This document shows, piece by piece, positions 44,456-51,929 of a stretch of 64,000 nt of DNA. Numbering within the stretch: the stretch's first letter is position 1; each line of letters starts with the position of its first letter. Location: NCBI GenBank assembly GCA_017442155.1, contig JAFSAU010000030.1, positions 49,088 to 113,087 on the forward strand, in the 5' to 3' direction. The notes under the pieces are model-generated. The model worked only from the letters and a program-made list of their open reading frames with translations, had not been told where the DNA came from and ran no database searches. The position numbers and the translations under genes were made by a program. This DNA is from Clostridia bacterium. Lineage in GTDB: Bacteria > Bacillota > Clostridia > UMGS1883 > UMGS1540.

Positions 44456-45160
44456 ATGCATATTTTTTATATGGACAGTGACGTGGATACATTAAATGTT
44501 TTCCACTCTATCATACCGTTACTTCAAAGCGAAACCTGCACCTTCCGCATAAACGTTTCCAAAAAAGAACTTTTTGACACACTACTGTCTGAAAAAACTT
44601 CTATTATTTTCCTGGATACCCGTCATGATGACGGCGGCTTCTCCCTGGCTAAAGCCATACGTGAATTTTCTGAGACCTGTCATATTGTATTTTTGTCTGA
44701 CCACGTGGAGGATATGAGCTTCTGCTTCAAAAATCTCATCCGTCCCTCCGGATTTATTTTAAAGCCTGCCGGAGAAGCAGAGTTTCTGGAGATTATCCGC
44801 TCTGTTTTACAACAAAACTGCGGTACGGTCGCCGCACGGGTGGACAAAATCTGTCTTTCCGCACAGAATTTTCAGCGCATTCTGGCGGTAGGAGATATTT
44901 TATATTTTTCCACCCGGGGCAAAAAGCTTGTCTGCCGTACCCGTGAAGGGGAGAATATCGAATTTTACGGTACCATCAAAAACCTTTCCTCTCGCTATGC
45001 CGGAAATTTCATCCGCTGCCACAGCGGTTTTCTGGCTAACCGGGATTATATCCGCGGCATGCATAAAGGAATGCTGGAATTAAAAAACTGTACGGAGCTT
45101 CTGCCCATTTCCAAGCGGCACCGGGCCGAAATCAGTGCTTTTCTCCGTCACGGTGCCTGA
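44456..45160 (+). CDS. LytTR-family response regulator
   Basis: A 234-residue regulator. The N-terminal receiver-like domain (about 1-120) has the acidic pair in MDSDVD, a phosphorylatable Asp in IIFLDTRHDDGG and Lys in FILKPAGE. The C-terminal LytTR DNA-binding domain (about 135-230) shows RILAVGDILYFSTRGKKL and FIRCHSGFLANRDYIRGM. Start 44456 follows GGGAGGGG; an open extension to 44411 crosses the promoter. No histidine kinase is adjacent. Next gene downstream on the same strand is the secreted protein, its likely target. Confidence 0.9.
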   Translation: MHIFYMDSDVDTLNVFHSIIPLLQSETCTFRINVSKKELFDTLLSEKTSIIFLDTRHDDGGFSLAKAIREFSETCHIVFLSDHVEDMSFCFKNLIRPSGFILKPAGEAEFLEIIRSVLQQNCGTVAARVDKICLSAQNFQRILAVGDILYFSTRGKKLVCRTREGENIEFYGTIKNLSSRYAGNFIRCHSGFLANRDYIRGMHKGMLELKNCTELLPISKRHRAEISAFLRHGA

Positions 45161-45207
45161 AATCCACCCGTTTATCCGACAAAATCCCCGATTATCAGCC
45201 ATGCAAT

Positions 45208-45251
45208 CCGGAAAAGTGGCACGAATACGCCCAATTAACCGGAAAAATGGC
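45208..45251. promoter_or_regulatory. Direct repeat upstream of the secreted-protein promoter
   Basis: CCGGAAAAGTGGC (45208-45220) and CCGGAAAAATGGC (45239-45251) differ at one base and start 31 bp apart, about three helical turns, ending 17 bp before the -35 box. A good activator-site candidate. It does not match the repeat upstream of the LytTR gene. Confidence 0.5.
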
Positions 45252-45267
45252 TGTTTTTCATAACATA

Positions 45268-45297
45268 TTGACTTCATTTTCTTCCGGGCGATATAAT
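45268..45297 (+). promoter_or_regulatory. Promoter of the secreted-protein gene
   Basis: TTGACT (45268-45273), 18-bp spacer, TATAAT (45292-45297). Leader about 40 nt with RBS AAAGGAG. Confidence 0.75.
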
Positions 45298-45344
45298 AAA
45301 AAACGTGTAAACTACAAATTTATTTTAAAGGAGTTGGTTTGAAA

Positions 45345-47009
45345 ATGAAGTACTTCAAACGCATTGCGGGAATTGCCCTTTCCGCAGCAGTAGTTCTCAC
45401 ATCTATGACAGCATTGGCCGCCGGGCAGGTTACATGGCAGGTCAAGGATTACATCGACCTTGGCAGTGGTGCCGCTTTCGAGATTGCATATGAGCAGTAT
45501 CTTGACGGCGTTGCCACCGGGTACGTTGTCAGCGGCAACACGGCCAGAGATTATGGCCTGAAGGGCTTTGCTTCCAGCATTACTCACCCCGTAAACTGGT
45601 ATGATTCTGCATATCCGAATCTCCAGTACCGTGAAGTCTGGGCAGACGGTCAGTACACGGGCCTTGTACAGGCCACCGGTGCACACCTCCCCTATACCGC
45701 CTATAAGAATTTCCCCTATGCCTGGGAAGTGGGCGGCACACACAAGATTCTGGCAGAAACCCGCGCAAACTTTGGCGGCACCTATATCGGTAACGCAAAC
45801 GGCGGCGCAAACTATCCCACTGTGTACACAGGTGCAAATGCAGACGTTATTGAAGAAAACGTCTACTATGGCTTCGACGTATTCGAGGTGTATGCAAACG
45901 GCAAGGCCAGAGACGTAGAGGTTGTTCTGGACACCGAGGGCAACGGTGTTAACGGCTCTAACCCCATAAAGGCCAACCTCATGACCGCCGCAGCAAACGA
46001 AAACACTGTAAACGGCAATATTACCGGCCTGGTAAATTCCGGTGCAGGTGTTAACAGTGCTTTCTATGCAAAGCTTGCGGCAGATTCTGCCTGGGCGTAT
46101 GCCGGTCAGCGCAGCAACACCGACCGTCTTGGTCAGAAGCATGAAGTTCCGATGTTCAATTACACCGACGCTGCAGCAAACACCTTCGATAATCTGCTTT
46201 CCGTAACCCATTCCTTCCAGCTTACCGGTCCCGTTTTCGGTCAGGACGGCACCATTGCAGCCGGCAACGAATATGCACTGAAGATTGACGCATATGAGGA
46301 TGTTGTTTCCGCAGACAAAGAGGTAATTGATGCAGCAGCCGAAAATAACGGCGACAAATCCTCCGGCGACTGGGACTATGCCGTAGACGCTACACGCTAC
46401 AGCTACTACACCAATAACCTTGTTACCACCGCTCCCGCAAAGGCTACAGCAGACTGGGTATATGCCGGTTATGAGCTGGAGGCTCCGTACCGCATGTTTG
46501 AATACCTTTCTGTTGAAGGAATCATTTTTGACGGTGACATTGATAATGACGGAAACTTTGATACTCCCGTTATCTTCCGCTACCTCAAGAACAATGCAAA
46601 CGGTGACTATGCTCTTGCAAATCCGAAGGTAGAATGGAACTACGCCTTTGTCGATGCTACCTATCCCCATGAAATCTACATGCAGAAGTCTGTGGAAGAT
46701 ATGAACGGCAACATGGTGAAAACCGGTGAACTCCGCGGCACTGACAAGTACGCCAAGGCAAACTATGCAGCAGAAATTCACCCTGCAAACGGCGTAAACA
46801 GCGGTGATAAGCATGTCCAGGCCAGACTGGAATGGAGAGCCAATAACGGCGACCTCTATATGACCCCCTACTTTGACATTAACAACTACGTAGGTTCCTA
46901 TATAGAGCTGTCCTCTTCTCCCGACCCGGATTATATCGGTGCCTACAACTTTGTTGTTCCCGGTACCCCGGTTGTGCTGGACCCGGCTACTATCATCTCC
47001 ATAAACTAA
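45345..47009 (+). CDS. Large secreted protein of unknown family
   Basis: A 554-residue exported protein that I do not recognise. Signal peptide MKYFKRIAGIALSAAVVLTS with probable cleavage after ALA (about residue 23). The mature part has no cysteine and no membrane helix, sortase motif, SLH repeat or other anchor, and is rich in Asn, Ala, Tyr and Gly. One EF-hand-like acidic loop, GDIDNDGNFDTP (about residue 398), could bind calcium. Codon use is very uniform, as in highly expressed genes. ATG 45345 is preferred to a TTG two codons upstream. It has its own promoter and terminator, next to the LytTR regulator, and may be a major surface or matrix protein. Confidence 0.8.
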   Translation: MKYFKRIAGIALSAAVVLTSMTALAAGQVTWQVKDYIDLGSGAAFEIAYEQYLDGVATGYVVSGNTARDYGLKGFASSITHPVNWYDSAYPNLQYREVWADGQYTGLVQATGAHLPYTAYKNFPYAWEVGGTHKILAETRANFGGTYIGNANGGANYPTVYTGANADVIEENVYYGFDVFEVYANGKARDVEVVLDTEGNGVNGSNPIKANLMTAAANENTVNGNITGLVNSGAGVNSAFYAKLAADSAWAYAGQRSNTDRLGQKHEVPMFNYTDAAANTFDNLLSVTHSFQLTGPVFGQDGTIAAGNEYALKIDAYEDVVSADKEVIDAAAENNGDKSSGDWDYAVDATRYSYYTNNLVTTAPAKATADWVYAGYELEAPYRMFEYLSVEGIIFDGDIDNDGNFDTPVIFRYLKNNANGDYALANPKVEWNYAFVDATYPHEIYMQKSVEDMNGNMVKTGELRGTDKYAKANYAAEIHPANGVNSGDKHVQARLEWRANNGDLYMTPYFDINNYVGSYIELSSSPDPDYIGAYNFVVPGTPVVLDPATIISIN

Positions 47010-47043
47010 TACATACTGTGTACTGCTGAAAAACACATAAATC

Positions 47044-47080
47044 AGGGACTGTAAAAAACTTCGGTTTTTTTACAGTCCCT
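47044..47080 (+). terminator. Terminator after the secreted-protein gene
   Basis: AGGGACTGTA (47044-47053) pairs with its complement at 47071-47080; between them an A run and T run pair around a CTTCGG loop. A near-copy of the inner part lies at 60106-60131. Confidence 0.85.
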
Positions 47081-47125
47081 ACTTTTAGGGAGTGACGTAT
47101 TTTCAGTACCGCCGCACACTTCACT

Positions 47126-48478
47126 CTATGTCTCAAACGTATAATACACGTCTACAACATCGTCCGTAATCACAATTTTTTCCACACAACTACGCACTAC
47201 CTTTTTCTTTTCGCGCATGGAAAGCAGCGGCCAGCTTTCCCGCACGGCACGGATTTCCTGCCGGGTTTTGTCTGCCTCAGCCGCTTTTTTCTCCACATCC
47301 TGTTCATCCCGGATTCGTATTGTCAGCGTTTCCAACGTTTTTTTCTGGGCCGCAATCGCTTCCAAAAGCATTTCGTCACCGCTGTCGCCGTATAAATCGT
47401 ACAGCCGCCGCAATTTCGCTTTTGCCGCACCCTCCTGGCTTTTTAAAAGCTCCAGCACGCCTTCCGTTTTCTTTTCCGGCACCTCTCTGTCTGCCGAAAG
47501 CGAAAACAAATCCTGCAGTACAATATCTTCAATTTCCCAGGCACTGTGCCGCTTATTTTCACAGTTCGGGTCACGCACCAGATGACGTTTGGCCTTATCG
47601 GCCGAGTAGCACACGATTTTGCAGTCCTTCTTTCCCCACTTCTGATACCGCATTTTTGCTCCGCATTTCCCGCAAACAAGAAGCCCCGTCAGAAGATAGC
47701 CGCCGCCGGAAGCAGGTTTACGCGACCGCTCCCGCATAGCCGCCATGGTTTTTTCATACGTTTCCAGGCTGACAATCGGCTCGTGCCTTCCTTTATATTC
47801 CACGCCGTTGTACACAATAAATCCGGCGTTTGTTTTCCGTTTCAGAATCTGTAATGCCAGATGCTCGTACCTGAGGCCCAGCATTTCGGCAATTCTATCC
47901 GTAGAATACCCGGCCAGATACAAATCATACGCGCGCCGCACCGTATCCGCGTCCCCATTCGGCACTAAAATCCCCTGCGCCCGATCGTAGTCGTACCCGA
48001 AGGGGATCCGTCCGCCGCCGGGCCAGTAGCCGTTTTTCACCCTCTCCTGCATCCCCATCCGGGTGCGCTCCCGTATTGTTTCCCGCTCCAGCTGGGCAAA
48101 CGCGGACATAATGCCCAGCATCGCCCTACCGATAGGCGTTGAGGTGTCCATATTTTCGTTCATGGAAACGAAGGTCACGCCGGCAGGATTGAATACATCT
48201 TCTATCAGATACAGGGTATCCTTCTGGCTACGGGAAAGGCGGTCCAACTTGTACACGATCACATGAGAAATCTCGCCCCGCTGTATATCTGCAATCAGCC
48301 GTGTCATGGCAGGCCGGTCAATGTTACTCCCCGTATACCCGCCGTCAATATAAAACTCCCGTGCTTTGATTTCACGGGAGGTGCAGTAAGCGGAAAGCAG
48401 TTCTTTCTGCGCATCGATGGAATATCCCTCATCCCGCTGTCCTTCAGTGGATACGCGGATATATATAGCCGCCCGCAT
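47126..48478 (-). CDS. Large serine recombinase
   Basis: A site-specific recombinase of 450 residues. The resolvase domain starts MRAAIYIRVSTEGQRDEGYS with catalytic Ser10 and has YKLDRLSRSQKDT; the Recombinase domain follows (about 155-260, with GYWPGGGRIPFGYDYD); a zinc ribbon LLVCGKCGAKMRYQ with its second pair of cysteines about residue 300-320; then a coiled coil and the tail VEKIVITDDVVDVYYTF. Such proteins integrate phages and conjugative elements. The ATG at 48478 follows the stop of a 42-residue gene by one base; an open frame upstream to 48526 runs through that gene. No other element genes flank it, so it looks like a remnant or a single-gene mobile unit. Confidence 0.9.
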   Translation of the reverse strand: MRAAIYIRVSTEGQRDEGYSIDAQKELLSAYCTSREIKAREFYIDGGYTGSNIDRPAMTRLIADIQRGEISHVIVYKLDRLSRSQKDTLYLIEDVFNPAGVTFVSMNENMDTSTPIGRAMLGIMSAFAQLERETIRERTRMGMQERVKNGYWPGGGRIPFGYDYDRAQGILVPNGDADTVRRAYDLYLAGYSTDRIAEMLGLRYEHLALQILKRKTNAGFIVYNGVEYKGRHEPIVSLETYEKTMAAMRERSRKPASGGGYLLTGLLVCGKCGAKMRYQKWGKKDCKIVCYSADKAKRHLVRDPNCENKRHSAWEIEDIVLQDLFSLSADREVPEKKTEGVLELLKSQEGAAKAKLRRLYDLYGDSGDEMLLEAIAAQKKTLETLTIRIRDEQDVEKKAAEADKTRQEIRAVRESWPLLSMREKKKVVRSCVEKIVITDDVVDVYYTFET

Positions 48479-48479
48479 C

Positions 48480-48608
48480 CTATGCTTTTCCCTCTGCCGC
48501 GCGGCGGCGGCGTTCTGCCTCGGCAATCGCTTCCTTTACGGCCTCGTTTTCCACTTTTTTCGGTATCGTCTTTGCTTTTTCACCGTTTACAAACCGGTTT
48601 ATCTGCAT
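48480..48608 (-). CDS. 42-residue basic/acidic small protein upstream of the recombinase
   Basis: A short gene translated MQINRFVNGEKAKTIPKKVE followed by an Ala/Glu/Arg helix (NEAVKEAIAEAERRRRAAEGKA). It has a good RBS (AAAGGGG, 8 bp before the ATG), and its TAG is followed after one base by the recombinase ATG (TAGGATG), so the two are surely translated together. No family recognised; it may be an accessory or regulator of the recombinase. The RBS is buried in the 3' arm of a stem. Confidence 0.7.
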   Translation of the reverse strand: MQINRFVNGEKAKTIPKKVENEAVKEAIAEAERRRRAAEGKA

Positions 48609-48613
48609 AAAAA

Positions 48614-48654
48614 CAGCCCCTTTCTTTTCCAGTTTACCCAGAAAACGGGGGCTG
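48614..48654 (-). terminator. Stem overlapping the RBS of the 42-residue gene
   Basis: On the minus strand CAGCCCC (48654-48648) pairs with GGGGCTG (48620-48614) and is followed by TTTTT. It fits an intrinsic terminator for the dCMP deaminase gene, but its 3' arm also contains the AAAGGGG RBS (48623-48617), so it can close translation of the small gene. Confidence 0.6.
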
Positions 48655-48662
48655 TATGCAGT

Positions 48663-49154
48663 TTACTGCTCTACTTCAAAATTTACGGTCAGGTTTTTAC
48701 ATGTCGGGTACAGGCGTGTCAGCTTGACACCGGCGGCCCGGAGCATCCGCTTGGAGGCGCGTGTCCCCTCTGTTTCCGCATATTTATCGGAAAGATATAC
48801 CACCTCGCGTATACCGCTCTGAATAATCGCCTTGGCACACTCATTGCAGGGGAACAGGGCCACATATATCCTTGCCCCTACCAGATTCTTTCCGTGCGCG
48901 TTCAGAATCGCATTCAGCTCCGCATGGACCACAAAAGGATACTTTGTTTCTGCAAACTCTCCGTCCCTCTCCCAGGGAAACTCGTCGTCAGAACAGCCGC
49001 TGGGAAATCCATTGTACCCTGTGGACAAAATCCGGTTTTCGCCGTCCACAATGCAGGCCCCCACTTGGGTGTTCGGATCCTTCGACCGCATGGCCGCCAG
49101 AAGTGCTACCCCCATAAAATATTCATCCCACGATATGTATTTCTCCCTTTTCAT
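48663..49154 (-). CDS. dCMP deaminase (ComEB family)
   Basis: A zinc-dependent deaminase of 163 residues converting dCMP to dUMP for thymidylate synthesis. Zinc ligands lie in VVHAELNAILNA and LFPCNECAKAI; the second-site loop DPNTQVGACIVDGENRILSTGYN is typical. Start 49154 follows GAGGGAAG; the longer frame to 49208 has no RBS. It has its own promoter and a stem-type terminator next to the recombinase unit. Confidence 0.93.
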   Translation of the reverse strand: MKREKYISWDEYFMGVALLAAMRSKDPNTQVGACIVDGENRILSTGYNGFPSGCSDDEFPWERDGEFAETKYPFVVHAELNAILNAHGKNLVGARIYVALFPCNECAKAIIQSGIREVVYLSDKYAETEGTRASKRMLRAAGVKLTRLYPTCKNLTVNFEVEQ

Positions 49155-49179
49155 TTTTCTTCCCTCTCTTTCCTTTTTT

Positions 49180-49208
49180 ATTATATAATAGTTCAGGCAA
49201 AAAAGCAA
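49180..49208 (-). promoter_or_regulatory. Promoter of the dCMP deaminase gene
   Basis: Minus strand: TTGCTT (49208-49203), 17-bp spacer, TATAAT (49185-49180). Confidence 0.8.
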
Positions 49209-49285
49209 GTGTATTTTTCAAACCTTGCAAAAAACCCATCTTTTTTTGCAAAAGAGAGAATGTAGCAAAAATCCCTTAAAAAGGG

Positions 49286-49315
49286 TTGACACACGGCTGT
49301 AAAGTATGATATAAT
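49286..49315 (+). promoter_or_regulatory. Promoter of gnd
   Basis: TTGACA (49286-49291), 18-bp spacer, TATAAT (49310-49315). Confidence 0.85.
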
Positions 49316-49352
49316 GCAGAAAAATATAACTTTCCGGAAAGGATGAAAGAAT

Positions 49353-50804
49353 ATGAAAAAAGCAGACATCGGTCTCGTCGGTCTCGCCGTTATGGGCGAA
49401 AATCTGGTTATGAACATGGAAAGCAAGGGCTTCACCGTTGCCGTTTATAACCGTACGGCTGACAAGGTCAAAAATTTTGTGGAAGGCCGCGCAGCCGGCA
49501 AGAACATTATCGGCACCTACTCTCTGGAGGAACTGGCCGAAAATCTGGCAAAACCCCGCAAGGTTATGCTGATGGTAAAAGCAGGACAGGCAGTTGACAC
49601 CATTATTGAACAGCTCCTTCCCTATCTTGAGGAAGGCGATATCATCATCGACGGCGGTAACTCCCACTTCCCGGATACCATCCGTCGTTGTGAGTACGTA
49701 GAAAGCAAAGGCCTTCTGTATGTCGGCACGGGTGTTTCCGGCGGCGAAGAAGGCGCACTGAAGGGCCCCAGCATGATGCCCGGCGGTTCTCCGGCAGCCT
49801 GGGAATATGTAAAGCCGATTTTCCAGGGCATCTGTGCGAAAGTGGAAGATGGCAGCCCCTGCTGTGACTGGGTTGGCGAAGGCGGCGCAGGCCACTTTGT
49901 CAAAATGGTTCATAACGGCATTGAGTACGGCGACATGCAGCTGATTTGCGAAGCTTACCAGCTCATGCGTGACTACCTCGGCATGACAGCAGACGAAATG
50001 CACGAGGTTTTTGCCGAGTGGAACAAAGCTGAGCTTGACAGCTACCTCATCGAAATCACCCGCGATATTCTCGCATTCAAGGACGAAGACGGCGCACCCA
50101 TCGTGGACAAAATCCTTGACACCGCCGGCCAGAAGGGTACCGGCAAATGGACCGGCATTGCGGCTCTTGATGAAGGTGTACCGCTTACACTTATCGGCGA
50201 AGCCGTATTTGCACGTTGCCTCTCCGCAATCAAAGAAGAACGTGTTGCGGCCTCTAAGGTTTTGGAAGGTCCCACACCCAAATTTGAAGGCGATAAGAAA
50301 GCATTTATCAATGATATCAGAAAAGCTCTCTTTGCCGCAAAGATTGTTTCTTATGCACAGGGCTATACGCTGATGCGCGCAGCTGCAAAGACCTACGGCT
50401 GGAATCTCAACTACGGCGGCATCGCTCTGATGTGGCGCGGCGGTTGCATTATCCGCAGCGTATTCCTCGGAAAAATCAAGGATGCATTTGATAAGAATCC
50501 TGAACTCACAAACCTTCTCCTTGATCCCTATTTCAAGGGCATCATCGACGAAGCACAGGCAGGCTGGCGCCGCGTTTGTGCCGCAGCTATGACAAACGGA
50601 ATTCCCGTTCCTGCTATGAGCACAGCACTTTCTTACTATGATGGTTACCGCTGTGAAAAGTTGCCGGCAAACCTGCTGCAGGCCCAGCGCGATTACTTCG
50701 GTGCACATACCTACGAACGTCTGGACAAGGAAAGAGGAGAATTCTTCCACACCAACTGGACCGGACACGGCGGCAGCACATCGGCATCCACCTACACCGC
50801 ATAA
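49353..50804 (+). CDS. gnd: 6-phosphogluconate dehydrogenase (decarboxylating)
   Basis: Oxidises and decarboxylates 6-phosphogluconate to ribulose 5-phosphate, giving NADPH. 483 residues, the long form. GLAVMGENLVMNMESKGF is the nucleotide motif; GTGVSGGEEGALKGPSMMPGG and KMVHNGIEYGDMQLICEAYQ are the catalytic blocks; the C-terminal helices end FHTNWTGHGGSTSASTY. Very uniform codon use suggests high expression. Monocistronic, ended by a terminator. zwf and pgl are not in the window. Confidence 0.96.
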   Translation: MKKADIGLVGLAVMGENLVMNMESKGFTVAVYNRTADKVKNFVEGRAAGKNIIGTYSLEELAENLAKPRKVMLMVKAGQAVDTIIEQLLPYLEEGDIIIDGGNSHFPDTIRRCEYVESKGLLYVGTGVSGGEEGALKGPSMMPGGSPAAWEYVKPIFQGICAKVEDGSPCCDWVGEGGAGHFVKMVHNGIEYGDMQLICEAYQLMRDYLGMTADEMHEVFAEWNKAELDSYLIEITRDILAFKDEDGAPIVDKILDTAGQKGTGKWTGIAALDEGVPLTLIGEAVFARCLSAIKEERVAASKVLEGPTPKFEGDKKAFINDIRKALFAAKIVSYAQGYTLMRAAAKTYGWNLNYGGIALMWRGGCIIRSVFLGKIKDAFDKNPELTNLLLDPYFKGIIDEAQAGWRRVCAAAMTNGIPVPAMSTALSYYDGYRCEKLPANLLQAQRDYFGAHTYERLDKERGEFFHTNWTGHGGSTSASTYTA

Positions 50805-50823
50805 TCCAATTTGTAATATATCG

Positions 50824-50850
50824 AAAAATCCGCAGTTTCTGCGGATTTTT
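50824..50850 (+). terminator. Terminator after gnd
   Basis: A 12-bp perfect stem, AAAAATCCGCAG (50824-50835) with its complement at 50839-50850, TTT loop, T run in the 3' arm. holA starts 19 bp beyond, with no promoter seen between, so partial read-through is likely. Confidence 0.85.
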
Positions 50851-50868
50851 CAGTAAAGGTGCTTTGTT

Positions 50869-51864
50869 ATGAGCTATCAGACCCTAAAGGAACAACTGAA
50901 AACAGGTACGCTTTCTCCCTGCTTTCACTTTTTCGGTGAGGAACAGTATCTGAAAAACCATTATATCGCTCTTGTAAAAAACAAGGTGGTAGACGAGTCG
51001 ATGGCAACCTTCAACTACACTGTTTTTGAAGGAAGCGTTTCTGCCGAAAGCCTCATTACCGCCCTGCAAACTCCGCCGATGATGGCCGAAAAAAAGCTGA
51101 TTCTTTTGAAAGATACCGGTATTTTCACGCCGGGTGTCGCCGGAAAAGAACAGCTTGCGGCAATGTTTGACGATTGGCCCCCCTACGCCCATCTTCTTGC
51201 CGCAGAGGATCGGTTTGACAAACGCAGTGCCGTCTACAAGGCCTTTTGCAAGATTGGTCTTGTCGTGGAATTTGCTTACCGGACCCGGGCAGACATCCGG
51301 GCCTGGGTGGTGAAAATTCTGAAGCAGAACGGTAAAAGCATGAAGGCAGACACAATGGAAACATTTCTGGATGCCGCAGGCGTGGATATGCACGGTGTTC
51401 TGGGACATCTGGAAAAGCTGATTGCCTACGCCGGCGACCACACTGAAATAAAAAAGGAGGACGTAGAAGCCCTCCTGGTCCGCTCGGTGATGACAAAGGA
51501 ATATGTGCTGACTGACGCTCTTCTTGCAAAAAACCATTCTGCCGCCCATACCGCGCTTGCAGAGCTTTGGGAAATGCAGATGGATCCCATACGGATTCTC
51601 ACTGTAATTGCCTCAAACTTTTTGTCTGTAGCCCACGCCCGCGCTCTTTTAGATGACAAAGTGCCCTATCCGGCCATTGTCGATGCACTTCGGCTGCCTG
51701 TGGCCTTTCTGGCGAAAAAAACGGTGGAAGCCGCTTCAAAAACCGACAGCCGACGCATGGATGCCGCCATTCACGCTATCCGGGAAATGGACTATAAAAT
51801 GAAGCTGGGGCTGGTGGAGCCGAAAACGGGCATTACATTGCTTTGTGAAACACTTTTAAAATAA
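50869..51864 (+). CDS. holA: DNA polymerase III delta subunit
   Basis: The clamp-loader wrench subunit, 331 residues. Start MSYQTLKEQLKTGTLSPCFHFFGEEQYLKNH, then the family blocks FNYTVFEGS, PPMMAEKKLILLKD, and LEKLIAYAGDHTEIKKEDVEALL. It lies behind the gnd terminator with RBS AAAGGT. holB is 13 kb upstream on the same strand; rpsT, often after holA, is not seen. Confidence 0.92.
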   Translation: MSYQTLKEQLKTGTLSPCFHFFGEEQYLKNHYIALVKNKVVDESMATFNYTVFEGSVSAESLITALQTPPMMAEKKLILLKDTGIFTPGVAGKEQLAAMFDDWPPYAHLLAAEDRFDKRSAVYKAFCKIGLVVEFAYRTRADIRAWVVKILKQNGKSMKADTMETFLDAAGVDMHGVLGHLEKLIAYAGDHTEIKKEDVEALLVRSVMTKEYVLTDALLAKNHSAAHTALAELWEMQMDPIRILTVIASNFLSVAHARALLDDKVPYPAIVDALRLPVAFLAKKTVEAASKTDSRRMDAAIHAIREMDYKMKLGLVEPKTGITLLCETLLK

Positions 51865-51880
51865 GAATCCTATAAGAAAA

Positions 51881-51921
51881 CTGCAGGAGAGATTCATTTC
51901 GTTCTTCCTGCAGCTTTTTTT
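51881..51921. terminator. Terminator between convergent holA and hydF
   Basis: CTGCAGGA (51881-51888) pairs with its complement at 51906-51913, followed by a 7-T run. Reading on minus, a TTTTC follows, so it may work both ways. Confidence 0.8.
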
Positions 51922-51929
51922 ATTAAATG

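Noticed and set aside
45312..47036. 574-codon open frame antisense to the secreted-protein gene
   Set aside because: The sense frame has a signal peptide, RBS, promoter and terminator; the antisense has none and looks like a codon-bias shadow.
47080..48660. Attachment-site repeats around the serine recombinase
   Set aside because: No convincing direct or inverted repeat pair flanks the two-gene unit in this window.
49218..50768. 516-codon open frame antisense to gnd
   Set aside because: gnd is certain by its motifs; the antisense product is low-complexity in character and has no start signals.
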